The notes below the pieces were generated by a model. It worked only from the letters and a program-made list of their open reading frames with translations. It was not told the origin of the DNA and ran no database searches. This document shows, piece by piece, positions 16,052 to 24,961 of a DNA stretch of 64,000 nucleotides. The position numbers were made by a program, and so were the translations under genes. The stretch spans positions 1-64,000 of the forward strand of contig NZ_BNBM01000021.1 in assembly GCF_014655715.1 (NCBI RefSeq), written 5' to 3'. Positions within the stretch are counted from its first letter, which is position 1. Every line of letters begins with the position of its first letter. The stretch is from Streptomyces lanatus. GTDB lineage: Bacteria > Actinomycetota > Actinomycetes > Streptomycetales > Streptomycetaceae.

Positions 16052-16236
16052 TCGTGGACCGTAGGCGCCCTGAGGTGGCCCCTTCTGCCCGCTTGAGCAG
16101 TTTTAATCCATACGGGTGAAACGATCCCTCAATGGGGTACAGGAACCCGGGATTCCGTGGTCTGTGCATGACGAGTCGGGGGCATCCGGCAGGCGGCGGC
16201 CCGGCGTTGTCAGTGGGCTCGGCTACGGTTCATCGC

Positions 16237-17646
16237 ATGGCTGCCCGTACCAAGTCCACGAAGGACCGCCCGTCCTACCGCTGCACCGAGTGCGGCTGGC
16301 AGACGGCCAAGTGGCTCGGCCGCTGCCCCGAGTGCCAGGCGTGGGGGACGGTCGAGGAGTACGGCACGCCCGCGGTCCGTACGACGGCACCGGGCCGGGT
16401 GACGTCGTCCGCGGTGCCGATCGGGCAGATCGACGGGCGGCAGGCCACCGCGCGCTCCACCGGCGTACCCGAGCTGGACCGCGTCCTGGGCGGCGGACTG
16501 GTGCCCGGGGCCGTCGCGCTCCTCGCGGGCGAGCCCGGCGTCGGCAAGTCCACCCTGCTGCTGGACGTGGCGGCCAAGTCGGCGAGCGACGAGCACCGCA
16601 CGCTCTATGTCACCGGCGAGGAGTCGGCGAGCCAGGTGCGGCTGCGCGCCGACCGCATCGGCGCCCTCGACGACCATCTGTATCTCGCGGCGGAGACCGA
16701 TCTGTCGGCCGTGCTCGGCCACTTGGACGCGGTGAAGCCGTCGCTGCTGATCCTGGACTCGGTACAGACGGTGGCCTCCCCGGAGATCGACGGGGCGCCC
16801 GGCGGCATGGCCCAGGTCCGGGAGGTGGCCGGTGCGCTGATCCGCGCCTCCAAGGAGCGCGGCATGTCCACCCTCCTCGTGGGACACGTCACCAAGGACG
16901 GCGCCATCGCCGGACCCCGCCTCCTGGAACACCTCGTGGACGTCGTCCTCCACTTCGAAGGGGACCGGCATGCGCGCCTGCGGCTCGTGCGAGGCGTCAA
17001 GAACCGCTACGGCGCGACCGACGAGGTCGGCTGCTTCGAACTGCACGACGAGGGCATCACGGGCCTTGCCGACCCAAGCGGACTTTTCCTGACCCGTCGT
17101 GACGAACCGGTACCGGGCACCTGCCTGACGGTCACCCTGGAGGGCCGCCGCCCCCTCGTGGCCGAGGTCCAGGCGCTCACCGTCGACTCACAGATCCCCT
17201 CCCCCCGCCGTACGACGTCCGGTCTGGAGACCTCGCGGGTCTCGATGATGCTGGCCGTCCTTGAGCAGCGCGGCCGGATCAGCGCGCTCGGCAAGCGGGA
17301 CATCTACTCCGCGACGGTCGGCGGGGTGAAGCTCTCGGAGCCCGCGGCGGACCTCGCCGTCGCCCTCGCGCTGGCCTCCGCGGCGAGTGACACACCTCTC
17401 CCCAAGAACCTCGTCGCGATCGGTGAGGTGGGCCTCGCGGGCGAGGTCAGACGGGTCACCGGCGTACAGCGCAGACTGGCCGAAGCGCACCGGCTGGGCT
17501 TCACGCACGCCCTCGTACCGGGCGACCCGGGCAAGATCCCTACCGGCATGAAGGTGCTGGAAGTGGCCGACATAGGAGACGCGCTCCGGGTCCTTCCGCG
17601 CTCGCGTCGGCGAGAGGCCCCACGGGACGAGGAGGACCGCCGGTAG
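16237..17646 (+). CDS. radA: DNA repair protein RadA (Sms)
   Basis: RecA-like ATPase that helps process recombination intermediates; 469 aa. An N-terminal zinc finger (CTECGW...CPECQ) is followed by Walker A GEPGVGKST, the RadA-specific motif KNRYG and a C-terminal Lon-protease-like domain (GEVGLAGEVRRV, TGVQRRLAEAHRLG) lacking proteolysis. I chose the ATG at 16237, where the zinc finger follows; TACGGT is 7 bases before it. disA lies 82 bases downstream in the same orientation, and in B. subtilis RadA and DisA interact in DNA repair. Confidence 0.95.
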   Translation: MAARTKSTKDRPSYRCTECGWQTAKWLGRCPECQAWGTVEEYGTPAVRTTAPGRVTSSAVPIGQIDGRQATARSTGVPELDRVLGGGLVPGAVALLAGEPGVGKSTLLLDVAAKSASDEHRTLYVTGEESASQVRLRADRIGALDDHLYLAAETDLSAVLGHLDAVKPSLLILDSVQTVASPEIDGAPGGMAQVREVAGALIRASKERGMSTLLVGHVTKDGAIAGPRLLEHLVDVVLHFEGDRHARLRLVRGVKNRYGATDEVGCFELHDEGITGLADPSGLFLTRRDEPVPGTCLTVTLEGRRPLVAEVQALTVDSQIPSPRRTTSGLETSRVSMMLAVLEQRGRISALGKRDIYSATVGGVKLSEPAADLAVALALASAASDTPLPKNLVAIGEVGLAGEVRRVTGVQRRLAEAHRLGFTHALVPGDPGKIPTGMKVLEVADIGDALRVLPRSRRREAPRDEEDRR

Positions 17647-17728
17647 ACTTTGCCCTGGTCTCGCCCGTGCGTACGAACCGAATGTGCGAAACGGGAGCGC
17701 CAGAAGAACCTGCGACCGGAGGAGTGCA

Positions 17729-18853
17729 GTGGCAGCCAACGACCGGGCGGCAGCTCCCGGAAAGTCCGGCGGGAGTTCCGGTGCCGATGGCCTGATGCGC
17801 GCCTCACTGAGCGCGGTGGCTCCCGGCACGGGCCTGCGTGACGGGCTCGAACGCGTCCTGAGGGGCAACACCGGCGGGCTCATCGTGCTGGGCTTCGACA
17901 AGACCGTCGAGACGATGTGCACGGGTGGATTCGTCCTGGATGTCGAGTTCACGGCGACGCGGCTGCGTGAGCTGTGCAAGCTCGACGGCGGCATCGTCCT
18001 GTCGTCCGACCTGTCGAAGATCCTGCGCGCGGGTGTGCAGTTCGTACCGGACGCGACGATCCCCACGGAGGAGACGGGCACCCGGCACCGTACGGCGGAC
18101 CGGGTCAGCAAGCAGGTCGGCTTCCCCGTCGTCTCGGTCTCCCAGTCGATGCGGCTGATCGCGCTCTACGTCGACGGTCAGCGCCGCGTCCTGGAGGACT
18201 CGGCGGCGATCCTCTCCCGCGCCAACCAGGCCCTGGCGACCCTGGAGCGCTACAAGCTCCGCCTGGACGAGGTCGCGGGAACGTTGTCAGCGCTGGAGAT
18301 CGAGGACCTGGTGACGGTCCGCGACGTCTCGGCGGTGGCGCAGCGCCTGGAGATGGTCCGGCGCATCGCGACCGAGATCGCCGAGTATGTGGTGGAGCTG
18401 GGCACCGACGGCCGTCTTCTCGCCCTCCAGCTGGACGAGTTGATCGCGGGCGTGGAGCCCGAGCGCGAGCTCGTGGTGCGTGACTACGTCCCCGAGCCGA
18501 CCGCCAAGCGCTCCCGCACCGTCGACGAGGCGCTCTACGAGCTGGACGCCCTCACCCACGCCGAGCTGCTCGAACTGCCCACGGTGGCACGGGCGTTGGG
18601 TTACACGGGATCGCCGGAGGCACTGGACTCCGCGGTGTCCCCGCGCGGCTACCGGCTGCTGGCGAAGGTGCCGAGGCTGCCGGGAGCGATCATCGACCGC
18701 CTGGTGGAGCACTTCGGCGGGCTGCAGAAGCTGCTCGCCGCCAGCGTGGACGACCTCCAGACGGTGGACGGCGTCGGCGAGGCGCGGGCGCGGAGCGTGC
18801 GTGAGGGGCTGTCGCGGCTGGCGGAGAGTTCGATTCTGGAGCGGTACGTCTGA
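17729..18853 (+). CDS. disA: DNA integrity scanning protein, c-di-AMP synthase
   Basis: Diadenylate cyclase that scans DNA and makes c-di-AMP; 374 aa. The N-terminal DAC domain carries DGG in KLDGGIVLSSDL (usually DGA) and RHR in GTRHRTADR. The C-terminal helix-hairpin-helix (LQTVDGVGEARARSVREGL) binds branched DNA. The GTG start at 17729 follows a GGAGG site. Gene order radA-disA is conserved in many bacteria. c-di-AMP is linked to osmotic and cell-wall control in Streptomyces. Confidence 0.95.
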   Translation: MAANDRAAAPGKSGGSSGADGLMRASLSAVAPGTGLRDGLERVLRGNTGGLIVLGFDKTVETMCTGGFVLDVEFTATRLRELCKLDGGIVLSSDLSKILRAGVQFVPDATIPTEETGTRHRTADRVSKQVGFPVVSVSQSMRLIALYVDGQRRVLEDSAAILSRANQALATLERYKLRLDEVAGTLSALEIEDLVTVRDVSAVAQRLEMVRRIATEIAEYVVELGTDGRLLALQLDELIAGVEPERELVVRDYVPEPTAKRSRTVDEALYELDALTHAELLELPTVARALGYTGSPEALDSAVSPRGYRLLAKVPRLPGAIIDRLVEHFGGLQKLLAASVDDLQTVDGVGEARARSVREGLSRLAESSILERYV

Positions 18854-18886
18854 GTCGACGGCCGGGTGCGGAGGTGCGCGGCGCCG

Positions 18887-19702
18887 CTAGTCGTTCTCCA
18901 GCACGAACGACGTCTGCGCCGTCCCGAAGCCCGGCGTCCTCGCCTCCACCAGATACGTACCCGGCCCCGCGGCCCCGGCGGCGGGCGTCGCGCACTGCGG
19001 GGCGCTGGCCTTGCGGTCCCACTTCACGGTGTAGGTGATGCTGTCCCCGGCGGGCACCCGGAACCGCAGGCTGCCTGAGGCCTCGGGGCAGTCGGCGGAG
19101 GACCACAGGGCGTTCTCCGAGCCGGCCTGAGTGATCGTCACCACCGCGTTCTTCGGGCCGAGATCGACCTTGCAGTCGTAGGTGGAGGAGTTCGTCGCCT
19201 TCAGCAGCAGGGCGGGCGTCTCGCCGGGCTCGTACGCGTTGTGGAGGCTGCTCACCGCCAGGTTCATCTGGCCCGAGACACAGTCGGGCAGCGTGGAGTC
19301 CGAACCGACCGTGTCGTCCGCGCCGACGCCGCCGCCCGCGCCGCCACCCGCGGAGCCGCTGCCCGAGCCCTCCGACCCGCCGGAGGACGTACCGTCCCCG
19401 GATCCGTCGCCGTCATCGGACCCCGACCCGCCGCCGGAGTCGCCACCCGCGGTGGACTCGTCGCGGCCGCCCGGCGCTTGGCTGATCGCCGGACCGGAGC
19501 CCGAGGGGCCCGGGGTGATCGTCGAGGGCGCGGGATTCTTGCCGTCGGACCCGCCCGCGTTGTTCTTGCCGCCTCCGCCGCCCGAGGTGAGCACCCAGGT
19601 CAGCAGAAGCGCCAACAGGGCGACCACGGACAGCAGTACGGCCCTCCGACGCCAGTAGATGGTGGAGGGAAGCGGCCCGACCGGATTGCGCAGAGATCCC
19701 AC
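18887..19702 (-). CDS. Membrane-anchored protein with Gly/Ser linker and Ig-like domain
   Basis: Protein of 271 aa. A single membrane segment (AVLLSVVALLALLLTWVLTS) near residue 25 is followed by a long Gly/Ser/Asp low-complexity linker and then a C-terminal beta-rich domain with Cys residues (LPDCVSGQM, YDCKVDLG, SADCPEA, PQCATP), probably two disulfides outside the cell. The topology is Nin-Cout. I chose GTG 19702 because TACAGT is 7 bases upstream; the frame opens to 19780. Function unknown; an adhesion, scaffold or ligand-binding role would fit. Confidence 0.8.
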   Translation of the reverse strand: MGSLRNPVGPLPSTIYWRRRAVLLSVVALLALLLTWVLTSGGGGGKNNAGGSDGKNPAPSTITPGPSGSGPAISQAPGGRDESTAGGDSGGGSGSDDGDGSGDGTSSGGSEGSGSGSAGGGAGGGVGADDTVGSDSTLPDCVSGQMNLAVSSLHNAYEPGETPALLLKATNSSTYDCKVDLGPKNAVVTITQAGSENALWSSADCPEASGSLRFRVPAGDSITYTVKWDRKASAPQCATPAAGAAGPGTYLVEARTPGFGTAQTSFVLEND

Positions 19703-19888
19703 GGCGCAAACTGTACGAGAGATCGGCGCGTGAGCCTGCGCCACCCGCCGCCTCGGACGACAACTTTTCCGGATCATCATTCCGGAAAGCGCCCGCCGGA
19801 GGCCTCACGCCCCCTGTCTTCCGTCAGGGGTGACACCTGTCGATCGCGGGGTGTGACGGTTTCGGGCCGCCGCCTACGGTCCGTGACC

Positions 19889-20500
19889 ATGGACTTCGAG
19901 GACGCCGAGCTCTACCGCGACATCACCGACTTCGCCCGGCACACCCCAACGTGGGTACGGCACACGGCCGAGATATGGACGGAGGCCGGACTGCTCCTGT
20001 TCGCCGCGCTGTTCGTCGCCGTGTGGTGGCGAGCCAGACGGGACACCACGCGGGCGTTCGCGATAGCGGTCCTTGCACCTCTGGCCACGGCTGTGGCGTA
20101 TGTGTGCAGTGAGGTGCTCAAGTCCGGCTTCACCGAGGAACGTCCGTGCCGGGCGGTGGCCGGCGCGACCGCCTCCCTCTCCGTCTGCCCGCCGCCCGGC
20201 GACTGGTCCTTCCCCAGCAACCACGCCGCCATCGCGGGCGCCGCGGCCATCGCCCTGGCCCTGACCAGGCACGCGCTCATCCTGCTGACGGCACCGCTCG
20301 CGCTCCTGATGGCCTTCTCCCGCGTCTTCGTCGGGGTCCACTATCCGCATGACGTCGTGGCGGGCCTGCTCCTCGGCGCGATCGTCGCGACGGCCGCCGT
20401 ACGGCTCGGCACCCGTCCGGCGATCCGGCTGGCGCAGGCGATGCGGGCCTCGTCGGCGCCTTCCGCACGGTGGTTCACGGGGCCGGGCGGGCCGTCCTGA
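19889..20500 (+). CDS. PAP2 family membrane phosphatase
   Basis: Integral membrane phosphatase of 203 aa. The three PAP2 motifs are present: K-x6-RP in KSGFTEERPC, PSNH in FPSNHAAIAG (Ser/Asn instead of Ser/Gly) and SRVFVGVHYPHDV. About five hydrophobic segments. Members recycle undecaprenyl pyrophosphate or dephosphorylate phosphatidic acid; which applies here is not clear, though the small size and neighbourhood of envelope genes suggest lipid-carrier recycling. The ATG at 19889 is preferred; GTG at 19883 is in frame. Confidence 0.88.
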   Translation: MDFEDAELYRDITDFARHTPTWVRHTAEIWTEAGLLLFAALFVAVWWRARRDTTRAFAIAVLAPLATAVAYVCSEVLKSGFTEERPCRAVAGATASLSVCPPPGDWSFPSNHAAIAGAAAIALALTRHALILLTAPLALLMAFSRVFVGVHYPHDVVAGLLLGAIVATAAVRLGTRPAIRLAQAMRASSAPSARWFTGPGGPS

Positions 20501-20511
20501 CGGGCCGAGCC

Positions 20512-21174
20512 CTACGGCTGCTCCACCAGCCCCGCCTCGTACGCCACGATCGCCGCCTGTACGCGGTTGCGCACGGCCAACCGGTCGAGCACCGCGCTCA
20601 CATACGCCTTCACCGTGCCCTCGACGAGGTGCAGCCGGGCGGCGATCTCCGGGTTGGACAGGCCCGCGCCGACGAGTCCGAGCACCTCGCGCTCGCGCGG
20701 GCTGAGCGCGGCCACGCGTGCGCGTGCGGTGGCCTCACGGCCGAGGCGGCCGTCGCTGCCGCCCAGGCCGTCGATGACGTACCGGGCCACCTTCGGCGAC
20801 AGGAAGGCCGCGCCGCCCGCCACCGCCCGTACGCCCGCGATGAGTTCGTACGGATCGCCGGACTTCAACAGGAAGCCGGTGGCGCCACCGCCGAGGGCGC
20901 GGGCCACGTAAGCGTGTTCGGAGAAGGTGGTGAGCATCGCGACGGCCGTGCCGGGGGCGGTCCGTACGATCTCCTCGGCCGCGGCGAGTCCGTCGAGCCG
21001 TGGCATACGGATGTCCAGCAGGGCCACGTCCGGCCGGTGCGCCCGCGTGAGCTCGACGGCCGCACGCCCGTCACCGGCCTCCGCGACGACGTCGATCTCA
21101 CCGCCGCTGGTCAGGATGGCGCGCACACCGGCCCGGACCATCGCCTCGTCGTCGGCCAGCAGTACGCGGATCAC
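20512..21174 (-). CDS. NarL/LuxR-type response regulator
   Basis: Response regulator of 220 aa. The receiver domain has acidic residues in IRVLLADDEAMV, the phospho-acceptor Asp in PDVALLDIRMP and Lys in GFLLKSGDP. The C-terminal LuxR helix-turn-helix is LSPREREVLGLVGAGLSNPEIAARLHLVEGTVKAYVSAVL. The start overlaps the sensor kinase stop by four bases (ATGA), so it is the kinase partner. The target genes are not known. Confidence 0.93.
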   Translation of the reverse strand: MIRVLLADDEAMVRAGVRAILTSGGEIDVVAEAGDGRAAVELTRAHRPDVALLDIRMPRLDGLAAAEEIVRTAPGTAVAMLTTFSEHAYVARALGGGATGFLLKSGDPYELIAGVRAVAGGAAFLSPKVARYVIDGLGGSDGRLGREATARARVAALSPREREVLGLVGAGLSNPEIAARLHLVEGTVKAYVSAVLDRLAVRNRVQAAIVAYEAGLVEQP

Positions 21175-23030
21175 CGTACGAACTCCTCGTCCGTGGAGGG
21201 GCGTTGGGAGAGACCGGCCCGAGGGATCACGTCCTTGGCGACGAGCCGCGCCTTGTTGTCGAAGCAGAGCCTGAAGTGGTCGACGGAGACGAGGAGTTCG
21301 CCGCTCGCACGGTAGTAGCGGCAGTCGCTCTGGGGCGGGGGTGGCCCGGGTGCGCGGTCCACGGGCGCGTCGCGCACGGTGCGCTCCGGAAGGACCCGCG
21401 CGATGTCACCGGCCGACGCCCCGAGACGCAGTTCGGCGTATGCGGCGGGCGACAGCACCGAGTGCGTCTCGGTGTACGCGTACCAGACGAACGCCCCACC
21501 GACGAGCATGACCCCCGCGCCGAGGGCACCCGCGAGGGCGACGACCACTCGACGACGGGCGCGGGTGAAGGGGGCGTACGGGGCCGGCGGCGGGCCGGGG
21601 GCGAAGGGCTGCGCGGGGACGTACGCCCGGACACGGAAGCCGTCTCCATGGGGCCCGGCCTCGAAGCCACCGCCGACGGCGGCCACGGCGACGCGGAGGG
21701 ACTGGAGGCCGGTGCCGCTGGAGGGGGTGGTGGGGCTGTGGGGAAGCGGGGTGGTGTGGGGGGTCGTGGGGGCGGACGTCGAGCCCGGCCCGCCATCACT
21801 TGCAGCCGTGACCGGCACGCCGCCGCCCGCCGTGCCGTCACCTGCCGACCTCCGCGCACGTTTCTCGACGCCCACTGCACGGTCACCCGGCAGCCCCGGA
21901 GCATCGCTCATCACAACCGCCGCATCGCCGGCCACCGCCTGCTGCCCACGACCCACGACGTCCGCCACATCACCGGCCACCGCCCCCTGCTCATCACTCA
22001 CAGCTTCCGCCGCACCACCGACCACCGGCCCCCCACCACCACTGGTCACCGTCACCACCACCCCCTCAACCCCCCGCGTAGCCCCCACCCTCACCTGCAC
22101 CCCTGGCGCATGCCGTGCCGCGTTGGTCAGGGACTCCCGCACCACCCGGTACAGGACGCGTTCCGCGGCGTCGCCCGGAGTCGTGCCGTGTGTCGCCGTG
22201 GCGTCGGCAGGTCGTTCCCAGCGGACCGGCAGGCCCGACTCGGCGGCTCGGGCGATGAGTTGCTCGACCGTTTCGCCCGCCGGAGTCAGGGAGGCCGGTT
22301 CGTCCTCCTCGCGCAGGACGCCGATGATGCGGTGCAGCCGGTCGGTGGCGTCGGCGGCGGCCGCGCGCAGGTCGGCGACGGCGGTGCGGTGGTGGTCGGG
22401 GAGGTCGGCGGCGACCTGGAGGGCGCCCGCGCGCAGGGCGATCAGGCTCAGCTCATGGCCCAGCGAGTCGTGCATGTCCTGTGCGATCCGGGCCCGTTCG
22501 CGCAGCCGGGCCCGCTCCTCGGCGAGGCGCTGCTCGCCCTCCAGCCGCGCCGCCCTGCTCCAGCCGGCCTCGGCCAGCCGGCGGCTCTGGCGCCAGTAGC
22601 GGCCGCCGAGCCATGGGAAGACACAGCCGAACAGCAGCGTGCCGGTCAGCACCACCCACTCCGGCGCCGGATCGACCCCGAACAGCGCGATCCTCGCCGT
22701 GCCCAGGAGGCCGACGCCCCCGAAGACGGCCACCGCCGGCCGCACCCGCGCCCCGCGCAGCCCGAGCAGCAGCGCGAAGGTGCCGAGCGCCGGGCCGTAG
22801 GAGACGGTGAACATCGCGGGGGCGGCGGCGAGGCTCAGTACGGCCGTCGACACGAAGGCGACCAGGGGCTGCCGCCGGGCCAGGGCGACCGCGACGGCGA
22901 TCACGACGAGCCCGGCGAGTTGCCGCCACACGGCACGCGGTTCGTTCAGCCCCAGCGGGTCGGCCGTGAGCGCGGGCAGCACGAGGACGGCCCAGAGCAG
23001 ACAGGCCCGCCATATGCGAGGACGTTCCAT
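21171..23030 (-). CDS. Sensor histidine kinase with low-complexity insert and C-terminal external domain
   Basis: NarL-type histidine kinase of 619 aa. About five membrane segments at the N-terminus are followed by the HisKA_3 region RIAQDMHDSLGHELSLIALRAG (phospho-His in MHDSLGH) and an N-box ESLTNAARHA. The ATP domain is interrupted by about 115 residues of Gly/Ala/Val/Asp-rich sequence before the G-box SGTGLQSLR. The expected acidic residue of the D-box is replaced (VTVTSGGGGPV). After the catalytic domain a further membrane segment (VVVALAGALGAGVMLVGGAFVWYAY) leads to a C-terminal outside domain with two Cys. Start at 23030 chosen at the ATG before the membrane region. Confidence 0.88.
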   Translation of the reverse strand: MERPRIWRACLLWAVLVLPALTADPLGLNEPRAVWRQLAGLVVIAVAVALARRQPLVAFVSTAVLSLAAAPAMFTVSYGPALGTFALLLGLRGARVRPAVAVFGGVGLLGTARIALFGVDPAPEWVVLTGTLLFGCVFPWLGGRYWRQSRRLAEAGWSRAARLEGEQRLAEERARLRERARIAQDMHDSLGHELSLIALRAGALQVAADLPDHHRTAVADLRAAAADATDRLHRIIGVLREEDEPASLTPAGETVEQLIARAAESGLPVRWERPADATATHGTTPGDAAERVLYRVVRESLTNAARHAPGVQVRVGATRGVEGVVVTVTSGGGGPVVGGAAEAVSDEQGAVAGDVADVVGRGQQAVAGDAAVVMSDAPGLPGDRAVGVEKRARRSAGDGTAGGGVPVTAASDGGPGSTSAPTTPHTTPLPHSPTTPSSGTGLQSLRVAVAAVGGGFEAGPHGDGFRVRAYVPAQPFAPGPPPAPYAPFTRARRRVVVALAGALGAGVMLVGGAFVWYAYTETHSVLSPAAYAELRLGASAGDIARVLPERTVRDAPVDRAPGPPPPQSDCRYYRASGELLVSVDHFRLCFDNKARLVAKDVIPRAGLSQRPSTDEEFVR

Positions 23031-23185
23031 CCGGACGACGCTACAAGCAGGGGTCGGGGTACGACTGCTGCCGATCGTCAGGGGGTTCCGGAGAGGCCGG
23101 AAGCCGCCCCGCCCCACGGCCACCAACGCACCGGCACCGCCGCCTACCCACCCCGCCGCCCCCGACATGGCAGGATCGGGAAGCC

Positions 23186-24118
23186 ATGACTGCGCCCACG
23201 AAGCCCCCGCACACCCACCCCGACGCCAACTCCGACGGCTCCCTCGGCCGGCCGCTGCACAGCAGTGTCATCGACTGGTTCGACGAGAACGCCCGTGACC
23301 TCCCCTGGCGGCGTCCCGAGGCCGGCGCCTGGGGAGTGATGGTCAGTGAGTTCATGCTCCAGCAGACGCCGGTGAACCGCGTCCTGCCGGTCTACGAGCA
23401 GTGGCTGGCCCGCTGGCCCCGCCCCGCCGACCTCGCGAAGGAGGCCCCCGGCGAGGCGGTTCGCGCCTGGGGCCGGCTCGGCTATCCGCGCCGCGCGCTG
23501 CGGCTGCACGGTGCCGCCGTCGCCATAGCGGAACGGCACGGCGGGGACGTACCGGCGGAGCACGCCCAGCTCCTCGCGCTGCCCGGCATCGGGGAGTACA
23601 CCGCGGCGGCGGTCGCGTCGTTCGCGTACGGCCAGCGGCATCCCGTGCTCGACACCAACGTCCGACGTGTGTTCGCCCGTGCCGTCACGGGTGTGCAGTA
23701 CCCGCCGAACGCCACCACCGCCGCCGAGCGCAAGCTCGCCCGCGCCCTGCTCCCCGACGACGAGGGCACCGCCGCCCGCTGGGCCGCCGCCTCGATGGAG
23801 CTCGGCGCGCTGGTGTGCACCGCGAAGAACGAGTCCTGCCATCGCTGCCCGATCTCGGCGCAGTGCGCCTGGCAGCTGGCGGGGAAGCCGGAGCACGACG
23901 GGCCGCCGCGGCGCGGGCAGACGTACGCCGGGACCGACCGTCAGGTGCGCGGCAAGCTGCTGGCCGTACTGCGCGACGCCCATGTGCCCGTCCCGCAGAC
24001 GGCACTGGACCGGGTGTGGCACGAGCCGGTGCAGCGCGCCCGCGCCCTGGACGGCCTCGTGTCCGACGGACTGGTCGAGCCGCTGCCGGGCGGGATGTAC
24101 CGGCTGCCGTTGAGCTGA
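23186..24118 (+). CDS. mutY: A/G-specific adenine glycosylase
   Basis: Base-excision repair enzyme that removes adenine opposite 8-oxoguanine; 310 aa. The catalytic Glu region is FMLQQTPVNRVLPVY, the helix-hairpin-helix is LLALPGIGEYTAAAVASFAYG with the catalytic Asp in LDTNVRRV, and the iron-sulfur cluster ligands are in CTAKNESCHRCPISAQC. The C-terminal NUDIX-like recognition domain is much shorter than in E. coli, as usual in actinobacteria. It lies divergent from the two-component pair. Confidence 0.95.
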   Translation: MTAPTKPPHTHPDANSDGSLGRPLHSSVIDWFDENARDLPWRRPEAGAWGVMVSEFMLQQTPVNRVLPVYEQWLARWPRPADLAKEAPGEAVRAWGRLGYPRRALRLHGAAVAIAERHGGDVPAEHAQLLALPGIGEYTAAAVASFAYGQRHPVLDTNVRRVFARAVTGVQYPPNATTAAERKLARALLPDDEGTAARWAAASMELGALVCTAKNESCHRCPISAQCAWQLAGKPEHDGPPRRGQTYAGTDRQVRGKLLAVLRDAHVPVPQTALDRVWHEPVQRARALDGLVSDGLVEPLPGGMYRLPLS

Positions 24119-24228
24119 CGCACAGTCAGATCACAGCCCCGACCCCTTCGCAACACTCGATACACAGCCTCCGCATGGCCACAGAACGACCAAATCCCGA
24201 CATACCAACCCCAACTCTCCCGCCGTTT

Positions 24229-24299
24229 TGTCCGTTTCCTGATTCCGTTACATAACCGACGGACAGCCGAGCGCTAGCCGAAGGCTGCTTCGGACAGCC
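24229..24299 (+). promoter_or_regulatory. Regularly spaced TGTCCG/CGGACA repeats upstream of sigE
   Basis: TGTCCG starts at 24229 and its complement CGGACA starts at 24260 and 24291, exactly 31 bases apart each time; the last two are CGGACAGCC direct repeats. In S. coelicolor sigE transcription depends on CseB, so these may be CseB sites. The rest of 24119-24421 shows no gene, and I could not fix the -10 box. Confidence 0.45.
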
Positions 24300-24421
24300 C
24301 CGTGACAACGCCTCCGTAGCTTCATTTCCGTACCCGACAGGCGGGGACGACTACGAACCACAGGCAGTGGCACCGGCGGCGGAAGAGCCGTCCGGGGACG
24401 GGGAATCGGGAGGCGGTCAAC

Positions 24422-24961
24422 ATGGCGCAGGGAGAGGTGCTCGAGTTCGAGGAGTACGTCCGCACCCGGCAGGACGCGCTGCTGCGCAGCGCCCGCCGGC
24501 TGGTCCCGGACCCGGTCGACGCCCAGGACCTCCTCCAGACCGCGCTGGTGCGCACGTACCACCGCTGGGACGGCATCGCGGACAAGCGGCTCGCGGACGC
24601 CTACCTGCGCCGCGTCATGATCAACACGCGGACCGAGTGGTGGCGGGCGCGCAAGCTGGAGGAAGTGCCCACCGAGCAGCTCCCGGACGCCTCGGTCGAC
24701 GACTCCACCGAGCAGCACGCGGACCGCGCCCTGCTGATGGACATCATGAAGGTTCTGGCACCCAAGCAACGCAGCGTCGTGGTCCTGCGACACTGGGAGC
24801 AGATGTCCACGGAGGAGACGGCCGCGGCCCTCGGCATGTCGGCCGGAACGGTCAAGAGCACGCTGCACCGGGCGCTCGCCCGGCTCCGCGAGGAGCTGGA
24901 GAGCCGCGATCTGGACGCACGCGCGCTGGAGCGTGAGGAGCGGGAGCGTTGCGCGGCCTAG
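24422..24961 (+). CDS. sigE: ECF RNA polymerase sigma factor SigE
   Basis: Extracytoplasmic-function sigma factor for cell-envelope stress; 179 aa. Region 2 is in DAQDLLQTALVRTYHRWDGI and region 4 in VLRHWEQMSTEETAAALGMSAGTVKSTLHRALARLREELE. The start follows GGAGG (24409-24413). It is the first gene of sigE-cseA-cseB-cseC, in which sigma activity is set by transcription through the CseB/CseC pair instead of an anti-sigma factor. The stop overlaps cseA. Candidate SigmaE promoters occur elsewhere in this window (6423, 61639). Confidence 0.96.
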   Translation: MAQGEVLEFEEYVRTRQDALLRSARRLVPDPVDAQDLLQTALVRTYHRWDGIADKRLADAYLRRVMINTRTEWWRARKLEEVPTEQLPDASVDDSTEQHADRALLMDIMKVLAPKQRSVVVLRHWEQMSTEETAAALGMSAGTVKSTLHRALARLREELESRDLDARALEREERERCAA

